This document shows, in pieces, positions 1 to 5,303 of a stretch of 5,303 nucleotides of DNA. Origin of the DNA: Pedobacter sp. (GTDB lineage Bacteria; Bacteroidota; Bacteroidia; Sphingobacteriales; Sphingobacteriaceae); the NCBI GenBank assembly GCA_028287885.1, contig JAQBOT010000434.1:1-5303 (forward strand), in the 5' to 3' direction. Within the stretch, counting starts at the first letter, position 1. The number at the start of each line of letters is the position of its first letter. Made by a program: the position numbers and the translations under genes. The notes under the pieces are model-generated. The model was not told the origin of the DNA and made no database searches. It saw nothing but the letters and a program-made list of their open reading frames with translations.

Positions 1-124
1 AACATCTCATTAAATTTTTTAAATACCATTTGTATTTACCAGCAACCAATATGATACCAATTTTTGATATTCACAAAAAGTGACGTAAATAATACGTCTC
101 TTTTCTGTAAAATGTTCTCCTGAC
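1..124. other. AT-rich non-coding flank downstream of the TPR gene
   Basis: This stretch is strongly AT-rich and I find no supportable gene in it on either strand. It lies downstream of the minus-strand operon. Its only visible structure is the short hairpin at 82-98, listed separately. The neighbouring gene beyond position 1 is not visible, so whether this is a convergent or a tandem junction cannot be told. Confidence 0.6.
82..98 (-). terminator. Weak putative terminator hairpin after the TPR gene
   Basis: GACGT at 82-86 and ACGTC at 94-98 form a perfect 5-bp stem around a 7-base loop. Read on the minus strand the stem is followed, after two bases, by a run of five T. It lies about 27 bases past the TAA of the TPR gene, where the end of the cphB-iaaA-TPR transcript is expected. 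The stem is short and only partly GC, so this is a weak candidate. The plus-strand side is also T-rich, so it could work in both directions or be chance. Confidence 0.3.
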
Positions 125-811
125 TTAAAACAATAGTTTTTTTGAGTTCGAGTGCGAAGCGATTTGGTTTCTGGCGTATGTTAATTGAGAACGGAAACGC
201 GTGTTATTTGTTGTCTTAGCATACAGTTCAGCCTTGTTTAAGTCCTTGTTTGCCAATGTATATTGCTTTTTCCGGATTTTTACAGTGGCAATCCCAAGCA
301 TGGATTCCATATAGCTGTTGTCGCTTTTAAGCTGTCGGGCAAGTATCCCCTGTTGGGTCGAAAACCACAAAGCTTGCGTCAGCTTGTCAGATGCCAGGTA
401 TATCTTTGCCAGCTGACGATAAGAGTTCATTTCACCATGTATATTGTGTGTCCGGCTGTAATTTTTCAGTGCCACATTCAGCACCACCTGTTCCGCCTCG
501 GCAAAGTTGTTTAACATCATGTGCACGTTACTCATTCTCAGCAATGCAGATCCGTAGTTACTAAATTGATGCGTTGAATTGTATTCAAATGCCGCTTTAC
601 CAAACAGCGTTAAGGCATTAAATAGATCACCTTTTTTTTCCGTTATGTCGGCCTCAGAAAAGAAATCATCACCATTACGGTTGTCGGGAGCGGATACGGA
701 AATGTTAATCGCAGAGCCTGTTGTTTGATTTTCAGTAGCGAGTAGATTATTTGTCTGAGCAGAGGCATCAAAAGCAGTGAATAAACAAAAGAGTATCAGA
801 AGTTTGTACAT
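125..811 (-). CDS. Exported TPR-repeat protein of unknown function
   Basis: The predicted protein has 228 residues, starts with ATG and stops with TAA. Residues 1-19 look like a type I signal peptide: Lys3, a hydrophobic core LLILFCLFTAF, then DASAQ with likely cleavage near residues 18-20. There is no lipobox Cys at the cleavage site. A low-complexity Asn/Thr/Ser linker (about 20-48) leads into roughly four helical-hairpin repeats of about 40 residues (54-88, 89-128, 129-170, 171-210). These have the TPR-like spacing of small and aromatic residues, for example GDLFNALTLFGKAA and AKIYLASDKLTQALWF. The tail is basic and polar. No enzymatic or DNA-binding domain is visible, so a scaffold or protein-binding role outside the cytoplasm is the most that can be inferred. 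It follows iaaA by 19 bases on the same strand and is probably cotranscribed, possibly also from its own promoter at 816-823. It is more AT-rich than its neighbours and may be a lineage-specific addition. That it is a gene is likely; its role in cyanophycin metabolism is unknown. Confidence 0.85.
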   Translation of the reverse strand: MYKLLILFCLFTAFDASAQTNNLLATENQTTGSAINISVSAPDNRNGDDFFSEADITEKKGDLFNALTLFGKAAFEYNSTHQFSNYGSALLRMSNVHMMLNNFAEAEQVVLNVALKNYSRTHNIHGEMNSYRQLAKIYLASDKLTQALWFSTQQGILARQLKSDNSYMESMLGIATVKIRKKQYTLANKDLNKAELYAKTTNNTRFRSQLTYARNQIASHSNSKKLLF

Positions 812-815
812 ATTA

Positions 816-823
816 CAAAGATA
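816..823 (-). promoter_or_regulatory. Bacteroidota -7 promoter motif (TATCTTTG) before the TPR gene
   Basis: Read on the minus strand the gap between iaaA and the TPR gene contains TATCTTTG, a perfect match to the Bacteroidota -7 consensus TAnnTTTG. Only four bases separate it from the ATG at 811. Transcription from it would begin at or next to the start codon, giving a nearly leaderless mRNA. I see no TTG at the usual -33 distance (about 17-23 bases upstream), so it may be weak or fortuitous. The same octamer occurs before cphB. Confidence 0.4.
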
Positions 824-830
824 ATACTAA

Positions 831-1673
831 TTACGGAAACACCTGTAAAGTACCGTCAAAAGATGCCCAAACCATGTGAGGGTGAGAGTCCAAATGGTAT
901 ACTTCCCCTGTGCTTGATATTGCAACGGCTCCGGCAAATCCGTCGATCTCTTTAAGCTCTTTAAAAGTCTTTTCTGTAGCCTCCTTTAGGGAGAACCCAT
1001 CCGAAACACGCGTAGCGATCTTTACTGCTACACCAGCGCTCACAATGTCCTCGCCAACACCCGTACAAGAGATTCCGGCGAAACGGTTGGCAAAGTTACC
1101 AGCGATGGTTGCCGAATCACTTACGCGGCAGGGCATTTCGAAGCCTTTGCCGCCAGTAGATGTAGCAGCAGCAATATTCCCATCAGCATCCAACGCCACA
1201 CAGCCTACGGTACCCTTGTTTTCCTGTTGGTTGCGCTTTGCATCAAACTCTTCCTGTCTTTGCGGGATAATCGGATCATAATAGCCGAAACCATTATTCC
1301 GTGCAAAGCGCAATGCACCTTCGCCACTGAGCACGCGATCTTCCTTGTCGAGCAGCTTAACAGCCACCAAGACCGGATTTTCTACGTTCTCAATGTTGAT
1401 CACACCCGAAAAGCGACCGCTTGCACCGTCCATTAAAGATGCACTCATCCGCACGCGCCCGTCACTCTGGATCTGCGAACCTAAGCCCGCATTAAACAGT
1501 TGATTTCCTTCAAGAAGGCCAACAACATAGGCGCAAGTTTCTACTGCAGTATGGGCTTTTAAGTATTCGTAGCCTTTGGTAACAATCGCCGACAAAGCCT
1601 GCTGCTTAGCAATTTTAGTTTCCAGGTTGGCATGGGACTCTGTAAAAAAGCCACCGTGTATAATTAACTTCAT
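831..1673 (-). CDS. iaaA: Isoaspartyl peptidase / plant-type L-asparaginase (Ntn hydrolase)
   Basis: The product has 280 residues and belongs to the Thr-dependent N-terminal nucleophile (Ntn) asparaginase-2 family. It begins with the family hallmark IIHGG (residues 4-8), followed by FNAGLGS (60-66) and a MDG motif (81-83). The autocleavage site is GTVGCVALD, with Thr155 as the expected nucleophile. The substrate-binding RVSDS (Arg183, Asp186) and CTGVGE (Thr204, Gly205) match the Arg, Asp, Thr and Gly that hold the substrate in E. coli IaaA. Self-cleavage before Thr155 would give alpha (1-154) and beta (155-280) chains. It is somewhat shorter than E. coli IaaA (about 320). The stretch before MDG reads VRMSAS rather than the common ELDAS-type sequence. 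There is no signal peptide, so it should act in the cytoplasm. The gene starts three bases after the cphB stop, which suggests translational coupling. In this context the physiological substrate is very probably beta-Asp-Arg released by cyanophycinase, yielding Asp and Arg. General isoaspartyl dipeptide or asparagine hydrolysis is also possible. Confidence 0.95.
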   Translation of the reverse strand: MKLIIHGGFFTESHANLETKIAKQQALSAIVTKGYEYLKAHTAVETCAYVVGLLEGNQLFNAGLGSQIQSDGRVRMSASLMDGASGRFSGVINIENVENPVLVAVKLLDKEDRVLSGEGALRFARNNGFGYYDPIIPQRQEEFDAKRNQQENKGTVGCVALDADGNIAAATSTGGKGFEMPCRVSDSATIAGNFANRFAGISCTGVGEDIVSAGVAVKIATRVSDGFSLKEATEKTFKELKEIDGFAGAVAISSTGEVYHLDSHPHMVWASFDGTLQVFP

Positions 1674-1676
1674 AGA

Positions 1677-2552
1677 TTAGGATACGGGGATACTCTTGGA
1701 GTGGTGAATGTTTAGTGTATGATCTTCAAGGTTGTAAACGTCACCATCACACATAACGTGAACCACCATATTGTTAATTGAAACCGGCTGCCCCATCTCT
1801 ACATCTGTTAAATTTGTATCGAACATCTTCCTACCGTCAACAAGGATCACCATCCCAGATCCAATGGCTTCCATCACTTTGCCCTTTGAAATATATAGGC
1901 CAGTATCTTCTCCAAGGCCAATACCAAGAATTCCTGGGTTACTCGCGGTAGCATAAAGCAACCTTCCAATCCGCCCACGTTGAACAAAATGCGTATCTAC
2001 AATTACGCCGTCAATAAATCCAAGGCCACCTGTAATCTTCACTTCGCCTTTTAGCAAAGCGTCTTTACTGCTTCCCTGGTAGATCATATTTTTAGAACTT
2101 GCAGCAGCACCGGCAGAAGTGCCGGCGATAACGACCTCTTCATTCTGGTATTTTTTTAACAGCAAGGCATGGATTTCCGTACCTCCGAAAATGGAGGTTA
2201 GACGGAGCTGATCGCCACCGGTAAAAATGATCACCTCGGCTGCTCTGATCCTTTCTATATTTACAGGATCATTTGCCTGCTCTCTGCTGTTGATATCCAA
2301 AGCACCGACATTATGCACTTCCAGTTGGGCAAATGCCTTTATATACTCTTCGCCAACTTTATCTGGAATGAGTGATGCAGTGGTTATAATTTCGAATCTC
2401 GATTCGATATCGCGAATAGATTCTGTGGTGATCCGCTTTAATATTCCTCGCTCAAAGAAATTCATATTTTGGGCAAGGCCAAACATCGTCTCTGTAAAAC
2501 TTCCAGTATTTATTGCGCCACCAATAATAATTAATTTCCCTTTTGGAGCCAT
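1677..2552 (-). CDS. cphB: Cyanophycinase (serine exopeptidase, peptidase S51-like)
   Basis: The product has 291 residues from the ATG at 2552 and contains a full cyanophycinase catalytic set. These are the nucleophile elbow AGTSAGAA with Ser146, VDTHFVQRGRIGRL with His188, and GIGLGEDTGL with Glu215. The Ser-His spacing (42) and His-Glu spacing (27) equal those of Synechocystis CphB (Ser132, His174, Glu201, from memory). The TGGDQLRL loop places Gln115 at the equivalent of its Gln101. The enzyme removes beta-Asp-Arg dipeptides from cyanophycin chain ends. No signal peptide is seen, so it acts on cytoplasmic granules, unlike the exported CphE-type enzymes. The reading frame stays open upstream to a TTG at 2594. 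I prefer the ATG because the family's usual N-terminus (PKGKLIxIGG) begins right after it, and because a perfect -7 promoter motif lies at 2580-2587, inside the longer version. The gene heads the minus-strand operon with iaaA, diverging from cphA. Confidence 0.95.
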   Translation of the reverse strand: MAPKGKLIIIGGAINTGSFTETMFGLAQNMNFFERGILKRITTESIRDIESRFEIITTASLIPDKVGEEYIKAFAQLEVHNVGALDINSREQANDPVNIERIRAAEVIIFTGGDQLRLTSIFGGTEIHALLLKKYQNEEVVIAGTSAGAAASSKNMIYQGSSKDALLKGEVKITGGLGFIDGVIVDTHFVQRGRIGRLLYATASNPGILGIGLGEDTGLYISKGKVMEAIGSGMVILVDGRKMFDTNLTDVEMGQPVSINNMVVHVMCDGDVYNLEDHTLNIHHSKSIPVS

Positions 2553-2579
2553 GCAATTAGGTGCTTGTTCGTTATTGTT

Positions 2580-2587
2580 CAAAGATA
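2580..2587 (-). promoter_or_regulatory. Promoter (-7 element TATCTTTG) of the cphB operon
   Basis: On the minus strand this reads TATCTTTG, matching TAnnTTTG exactly. By the usual spacing transcription would start near 2576, giving a leader of about 24 bases before the ATG at 2552. No convincing -33 TTG lies at the standard distance; the nearest TTGs are about 5 and 32 bases upstream of the element. This may mean activator dependence. The placement argues against the TTG start at 2594, which would fall upstream of the transcript. Confidence 0.6.
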
Positions 2588-2706
2588 GAGTCAATTAGCT
2601 AAATTTCGGGGTTTTTTCTCAATTATTATTGCCGAATCCTTAGAACACCAGGTATTTACCACCTTAAGAGCAGTGTTTTTAAGCGTTCGAGTCAAATGAA
2701 TCGTAC

Positions 2707-2758
2707 ACAGGGCCTAAACCCGGTGCTACCAGGGTAGTTAGCCGGGTTTACGCCCTGT
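2707..2758. repeat. Long hairpin with 17-base arms
   Basis: ACAGGGCCTAAACCCGG at 2707-2723 pairs with CCGGGTTTACGCCCTGT at 2742-2758, 16 of 17 positions complementary with a single C-C mismatch (2714/2751). The 18-base loop contains a further small hairpin, CTAC at 2726-2729 with GTAG at 2734-2737. The structure has no T-run behind it and lies between divergent promoters, so a terminator role is unlikely. It is the strongest inverted repeat in the window. Confidence 0.85.
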
Positions 2759-2794
2759 TTGCAGCCTGGTTAGGCCCTGGTTGGGCCCTGTTTG
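2751..2794. repeat. Four 11-base tandem repeats, core CCTGKTT
   Basis: Four consecutive units begin at 2751, 2762, 2773 and 2784: CGCCCTGTTTG, CAGCCTGGTTA, GGCCCTGGTTG and GGCCCTGTTTG. All share the core CCTG[G/T]TT in the same phase. The preceding 11 bases (2740-2750, AGCCGGGTTTA) look like a degenerate fifth unit. The period is close to one DNA helical turn, so the cores would face the same side of the helix. The first unit overlaps the right arm of the 17-base hairpin. Confidence 0.75.
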
Positions 2795-2887
2795 ATGGCC
2801 ATTTGCTTCGATGCTTAAAGATATCTTACCCCAAAGTGGTCACCGCTATTCTTCTAGTAGGCTTTTTTTTGGGCAAGTTTTCCCTGA

Positions 2888-2921
2888 TTGTAAAACATTT
2901 CAGCGCATTATGCTATTTTTA
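2888..2921 (+). promoter_or_regulatory. Candidate cphA promoter (TTG, 23 bases, TATTTTTA)
   Basis: A TTG at 2888-2890 is followed after 23 bases by TATTTTTA at 2914-2921. This matches the Bacteroidota pattern TTG-N17-23-TAnnTTTG except for the final A in place of G, at the upper end of the spacing range. Transcription would start near 2925, leaving a leader of about 150 bases before the cphA ATG. No better match was seen closer to the gene, where TAACCTTT at about 3053 fits poorly. Confidence 0.4.
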
Positions 2922-2941
2922 CAGCCATGTGACAGCTGAAA
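2898..2941. repeat. Inverted repeat TTTCAGC/GCTGAAA around the cphA -7 element
   Basis: TTTCAGC at 2898-2904 and GCTGAAA at 2935-2941 are perfect 7-base inverted copies with a 30-base spacer. They flank the candidate -7 element at 2914-2921 almost symmetrically, the arrangement expected of a repressor operator pair. The arms are short for such a wide spacer in AT-rich DNA, so chance is a real alternative. Confidence 0.25.
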
Positions 2942-3075
2942 CATCCGGTGTAACAATGCAGAAATGTCTTTACACGAAACCTTCAGAGGCATAATAATAA
3001 GATACTTGGGCCGCCAGCAGCGATCAATTTCATGCTTATCCTGTGCAACACATTTAACCTTTAAACAGATTGAAC

Positions 3076-5303
3076 ATGAAAATATTAGGCATACAAGTGC
3101 TAAGAGGACCGAATATCTGGGCCATTAACCGCAAGAAGTTGATCCAGATGCGCCTCGACCTGGAGGAACTGGAACAAAGTCCAACCAACCTGATCGAGGG
3201 CTTTTCGGAAAGGATACAAACCTTGATCCCAAGCCTCTACTCACACCGATGCTCAAAGGGCAAGCCAGGCGGTTTCTTCGCTCGTATAGATGAAGGCACC
3301 TGGATGGGCCATGTAATTGAACATATTGCTTTAGAAATTCAGACCCTTGCGGGCATGGACACTGGATTTGGACGTACACGCCAAACCAAAATTGATGGCA
3401 TCTACAATGTGGTTTTCAGTTATCTGGAAGAAAAAGCAGGCGTTTATGCTGCAGAAGCTTCTGTAAGAATAGCCCAGGCATTGGTGGACAATGTTGATTA
3501 CGATTTGGAACACGATATTCAACAATTAAGGGTTCTTCGTGAATCTGAAAGGCTTGGGCCAAGCACGGGCTCAATCGTGGATGAGGCAATATCACGCCAT
3601 ATCCCATGGATCAGGTTGAACAAAAGCTCGCTGGTACAACTCGGCTATGGCAAAAACCAAGTGCGCTTCCGTGAAACAATGACAGAGCGAACCAACAGTA
3701 TCGCTGTTGATATTGCATGCAATAAAGATGAAACTAAAAAACTCCTGGAAGATTCTGCAATCCCTGTTGCAAAGGGGGTGACAATTTATGACCCGGAAGA
3801 TCTCGCTTGGGCGATCAGAACAGTTGGCTTTCCTTTGGTATTCAAACCACTTGATGGAAATCACGGTAAAGGTGCTACAATAAACGTTAATACCGTTGAA
3901 CAAGCGGAAGCCGCTTTCGAGTATGCTCAGAAGTATTCTAGAAAAGTAATCGTGGAGAAGTTCATTAGTGGTTACGATTTCCGTGTTCTGGTCATAGACA
4001 ATAAGCTTGTAGCTGCTGCCTTGCGGGTGCCTGCTCATGTAAAAGGAAACGGCATACTAACCATTCAGCAACTGATCGACAAAGAAAATGAAGATCCAAG
4101 AAGGGGGTATGGGCATGAGAATGTGCTTACAGAGATCACGGTTGACCGCGATACGTTGGATCTGTTAGCTAAAAAGGACTATACGCTTGACACGATCTTA
4201 CCAGGCGGAGAAGTGGCCTACCTGAAATCTACCGCCAACTTAAGTACCGGCGGAACTTCCATCGATGTGACCGACCTGGTACATTCTCAAAATGTTTTCC
4301 TTTGTGAACGCATCGCCAGGGTAATCGGACTTGATATCTGCGGCATTGACATAATGGCGCCAAACCTAACACATCCGCTTACAGAAAATGGTGGTGTTGT
4401 TTTGGAAGTAAATGCCGCTCCGGGTTTCCGGATGCACCTTGCACCAAGTGAAGGACTGCCGAGGAACGTTGCAGCACCGGTTATCGACATGCTGTACCCA
4501 CCGGGTAAATCGGCCATCATTCCGATTATCGCCATCACGGGCACAAATGGTAAAACCACAACAACCCGCTTGATTGCTCATATTGTAAAAAGCAACGGTA
4601 CCCGCGTAGGCTTCACAACTTCTGACGGAATCTATGTGCAGAACACACTGCTAACTGAAGGCGACACCACCGGGCCGATAAGTGCAGAATTTATTCTGAG
4701 AGATCCAACAGTGGAGTTCGCGGTCCTTGAAACAGCACGTGGCGGTATTCTGCGCTCCGGACTTGGCTTCAACAAGTGTGACATTGCCGTTATCACGAAC
4801 ATCCAGGAAGATCACCTCGGAATTTCAGACATCAATACCTTAGATGACCTGGCCAAGGTAAAAGGCGTTGTTGTAGGCGCAGTAAAAAGAGATGGCTGGG
4901 GAGTTTTAAATGCAGATAACAAATACTGTGTACGCATTGGAAACAACGCAGATTGCAAAGTTGCTTACTTCAGTATGGATGAAACTAATCCAGTTATTGT
5001 TGAGCATTGTAGAACCGGAGGCACCGCCGCAATTTACGAGAACGGCCACATTACGATCAAAAAGGGCGACTGGAAGATGCGTGTAGTGAAAGTGACCCAT
5101 GTACCATTAACATTTGGTGGTTCGGTAGACTTCATGATCGAGAACGTACTTGCAGCAACACTTGCAACCTTCTTATATGGTTATAAGATTGAGGACATCA
5201 AAATGTCTTTAGAAACCTTTATTCCTTCTGCCACACAAACTCCTGGGAGAATGAACATCTTCGTCTTTAAGGAATTTAGAATACTAGTAGACTTTGCACA
5301 CAA
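3076..5303 (+). CDS. cphA: Cyanophycin synthetase, CphA1 type (3' end outside window)
   Basis: An open frame of 742 codons runs from ATG (3076) off the right edge; about 130 residues are probably missing, since the family is around 870-900 long. The start gives the usual MKIL N-terminus. The N domain (about 1-160) has GGFFARIDEGTWMGH and the HxxEH motif H79-E82-H83, linked in CphA1 to a primer-making hydrolytic site. The ATP-grasp G domain (about 161-485), which adds Asp to the backbone, shows KPLDGNHGKGAT (257-268), Asp425 and the metal-binding ExN of LEVNAAPGF (Glu444, Asn446). The Mur-ligase-like M domain, which adds Arg, has an intact P-loop GTNGKTT (489-495), ETARGGILRSGLGF (552-565), TNIQEDHLG (574-582), TPGR (722-725) and VDFAH at the edge. 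The intact P-loop argues against the dipeptide-polymerising CphA2, whose second ATP site is degenerate as I recall. The protein is cytoplasmic with no frameshift. It is transcribed away from cphB-iaaA. No Shine-Dalgarno is seen. Confidence 0.97.
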   Translation, partial: MKILGIQVLRGPNIWAINRKKLIQMRLDLEELEQSPTNLIEGFSERIQTLIPSLYSHRCSKGKPGGFFARIDEGTWMGHVIEHIALEIQTLAGMDTGFGRTRQTKIDGIYNVVFSYLEEKAGVYAAEASVRIAQALVDNVDYDLEHDIQQLRVLRESERLGPSTGSIVDEAISRHIPWIRLNKSSLVQLGYGKNQVRFRETMTERTNSIAVDIACNKDETKKLLEDSAIPVAKGVTIYDPEDLAWAIRTVGFPLVFKPLDGNHGKGATINVNTVEQAEAAFEYAQKYSRKVIVEKFISGYDFRVLVIDNKLVAAALRVPAHVKGNGILTIQQLIDKENEDPRRGYGHENVLTEITVDRDTLDLLAKKDYTLDTILPGGEVAYLKSTANLSTGGTSIDVTDLVHSQNVFLCERIARVIGLDICGIDIMAPNLTHPLTENGGVVLEVNAAPGFRMHLAPSEGLPRNVAAPVIDMLYPPGKSAIIPIIAITGTNGKTTTTRLIAHIVKSNGTRVGFTTSDGIYVQNTLLTEGDTTGPISAEFILRDPTVEFAVLETARGGILRSGLGFNKCDIAVITNIQEDHLGISDINTLDDLAKVKGVVVGAVKRDGWGVLNADNKYCVRIGNNADCKVAYFSMDETNPVIVEHCRTGGTAAIYENGHITIKKGDWKMRVVKVTHVPLTFGGSVDFMIENVLAATLATFLYGYKIEDIKMSLETFIPSATQTPGRMNIFVFKEFRILVDFAH

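Larger units (their letters stand above)
2678..2819. repeat. Nested palindromic element with terminal inverted repeats
   Basis: The ends are imperfect inverted repeats of 20-21 bases. The left arm (2678-2698) reads TTTAAGC, GT, TCGA, GT, CAAATG. The reverse complement of the right arm (2800-2819) reads TTTAAGC, A, TCGA, AG, CAAATG. About 17 positions match with one gap. Inside lie a 17-base-arm hairpin (2707-2758) and an 11-base tandem array (2751-2794). The interior is GC-rich against an AT-rich surround. No clear target-site duplication or coding capacity is seen. It could be a non-autonomous MITE-like or REP-like dispersed element, or a local operator complex for the divergent genes. It lies upstream of both predicted promoters, so it would act as DNA rather than as part of either transcript. 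Confidence 0.7.
2588..3075. other. Divergent cphB-cphA intergenic control region
   Basis: This region of nearly 500 bases separates the outward-facing cyanophycinase and cyanophycin synthetase genes. On the cphB side it is AT-rich with a small palindrome GGTATTTACC at 2651-2660. The middle holds the GC-rich palindromic element at 2678-2819. On the cphA side lie a T8 run near 2863-2870, the candidate cphA promoter at 2888-2921 and a leader of about 150 bases. The leader contains a weak inverted pair, GTGTAA at 2948-2953 and TTACAC at 2970-2975. I find no tRNA, no obvious riboswitch class and no credible protein gene. Confidence 0.7.

Noticed and set aside
632..639. A homopolymer run of eight T inside the TPR gene as a phase-variation or frameshift site
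   Set aside because: It encodes an ordinary Glu-Lys-Lys stretch in an intact frame. One such run in an AT-rich gene is not evidence of slippage.
263..2598. Plus-strand open frames of 61-123 codons opposite the TPR gene, iaaA and cphB
   Set aside because: They are antisense shadows of well-supported genes and show no domain or start signals.
2707..2758. The strong hairpin as a rho-independent terminator
   Set aside because: No T-run follows either arm, and it lies between two divergent promoters where no transcript is expected to end.
2751..2794. The tandem repeats as a CRISPR array
   Set aside because: The units are 11 bases long and directly abutting, with no unique spacers and no cas genes nearby.
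2678..2819. The palindromic element as a complete insertion sequence
   Set aside because: It is far too short to encode a transposase, and I could not find a convincing target-site duplication at its ends.
2803..2994. A 63-codon plus-strand frame with a hydrophobic stretch upstream of cphA, resembling a small membrane protein
   Set aside because: It begins with TTG inside the right terminal repeat, has no ATG near its start, has no ribosome binding site and overlaps the candidate cphA promoter. The hydrophobicity is explained by T-rich DNA.
3125..5100. Several minus-strand open frames (for example 3592-4038 and 4287-4559)
   Set aside because: They lie antisense inside cphA, whose 742-codon frame carries all expected family motifs. 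Their own translations show no recognisable domain.

Overview
The window carries a complete cyanophycin (multi-L-arginyl-poly-L-aspartate) storage locus from a member of the Bacteroidota, most likely of the Sphingobacteriaceae type (Pedobacter/Mucilaginibacter-like; the genus is an inference). Three things point there: perfect TAnnTTTG -7 promoter elements, no Shine-Dalgarno sequences before the genes, and a lipid-free 'SAQ' type signal peptide on one protein. Base composition is moderate and the coding regions are free of frameshifts.

Layout. Positions 1-124 are AT-rich and hold only a weak hairpin. Three genes then lie on the minus strand and read right to left as cphB (cyanophycinase, ATG at 2552), iaaA (isoaspartyl dipeptidase, 1673-831) and an exported TPR-repeat protein (811-125). 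The gaps are 3 and 19 bases, so they look like one operon. Positions 2588-3075 are a divergent intergenic region of nearly 500 bases. Inside it is a nested palindromic element of about 142 bases, with terminal inverted repeats, a 17-base-arm hairpin and a tandem array with an 11-base period. From 3076 to the right edge the plus strand encodes cyanophycin synthetase CphA. Its first 742 codons are present and the window cuts it just inside the C-terminal Mur-ligase-like region.

How it works together. CphA would use ATP to build the Asp backbone (ATP-grasp domain) and attach Arg side chains (Mur-ligase-like domain). CphB, a serine exopeptidase, would release beta-Asp-Arg dipeptides, and IaaA would split these into Asp and Arg. 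Synthesis and mobilisation are thus transcribed from opposite sides of one control region, which would allow reciprocal regulation. The TPR protein is the unexplained member: it carries an export signal, whereas the three cyanophycin enzymes appear cytoplasmic.

The enzymes are a known pathway. The parts least explained by known families are the palindromic and 11-base-repeat element between the divergent genes and the exported TPR protein.
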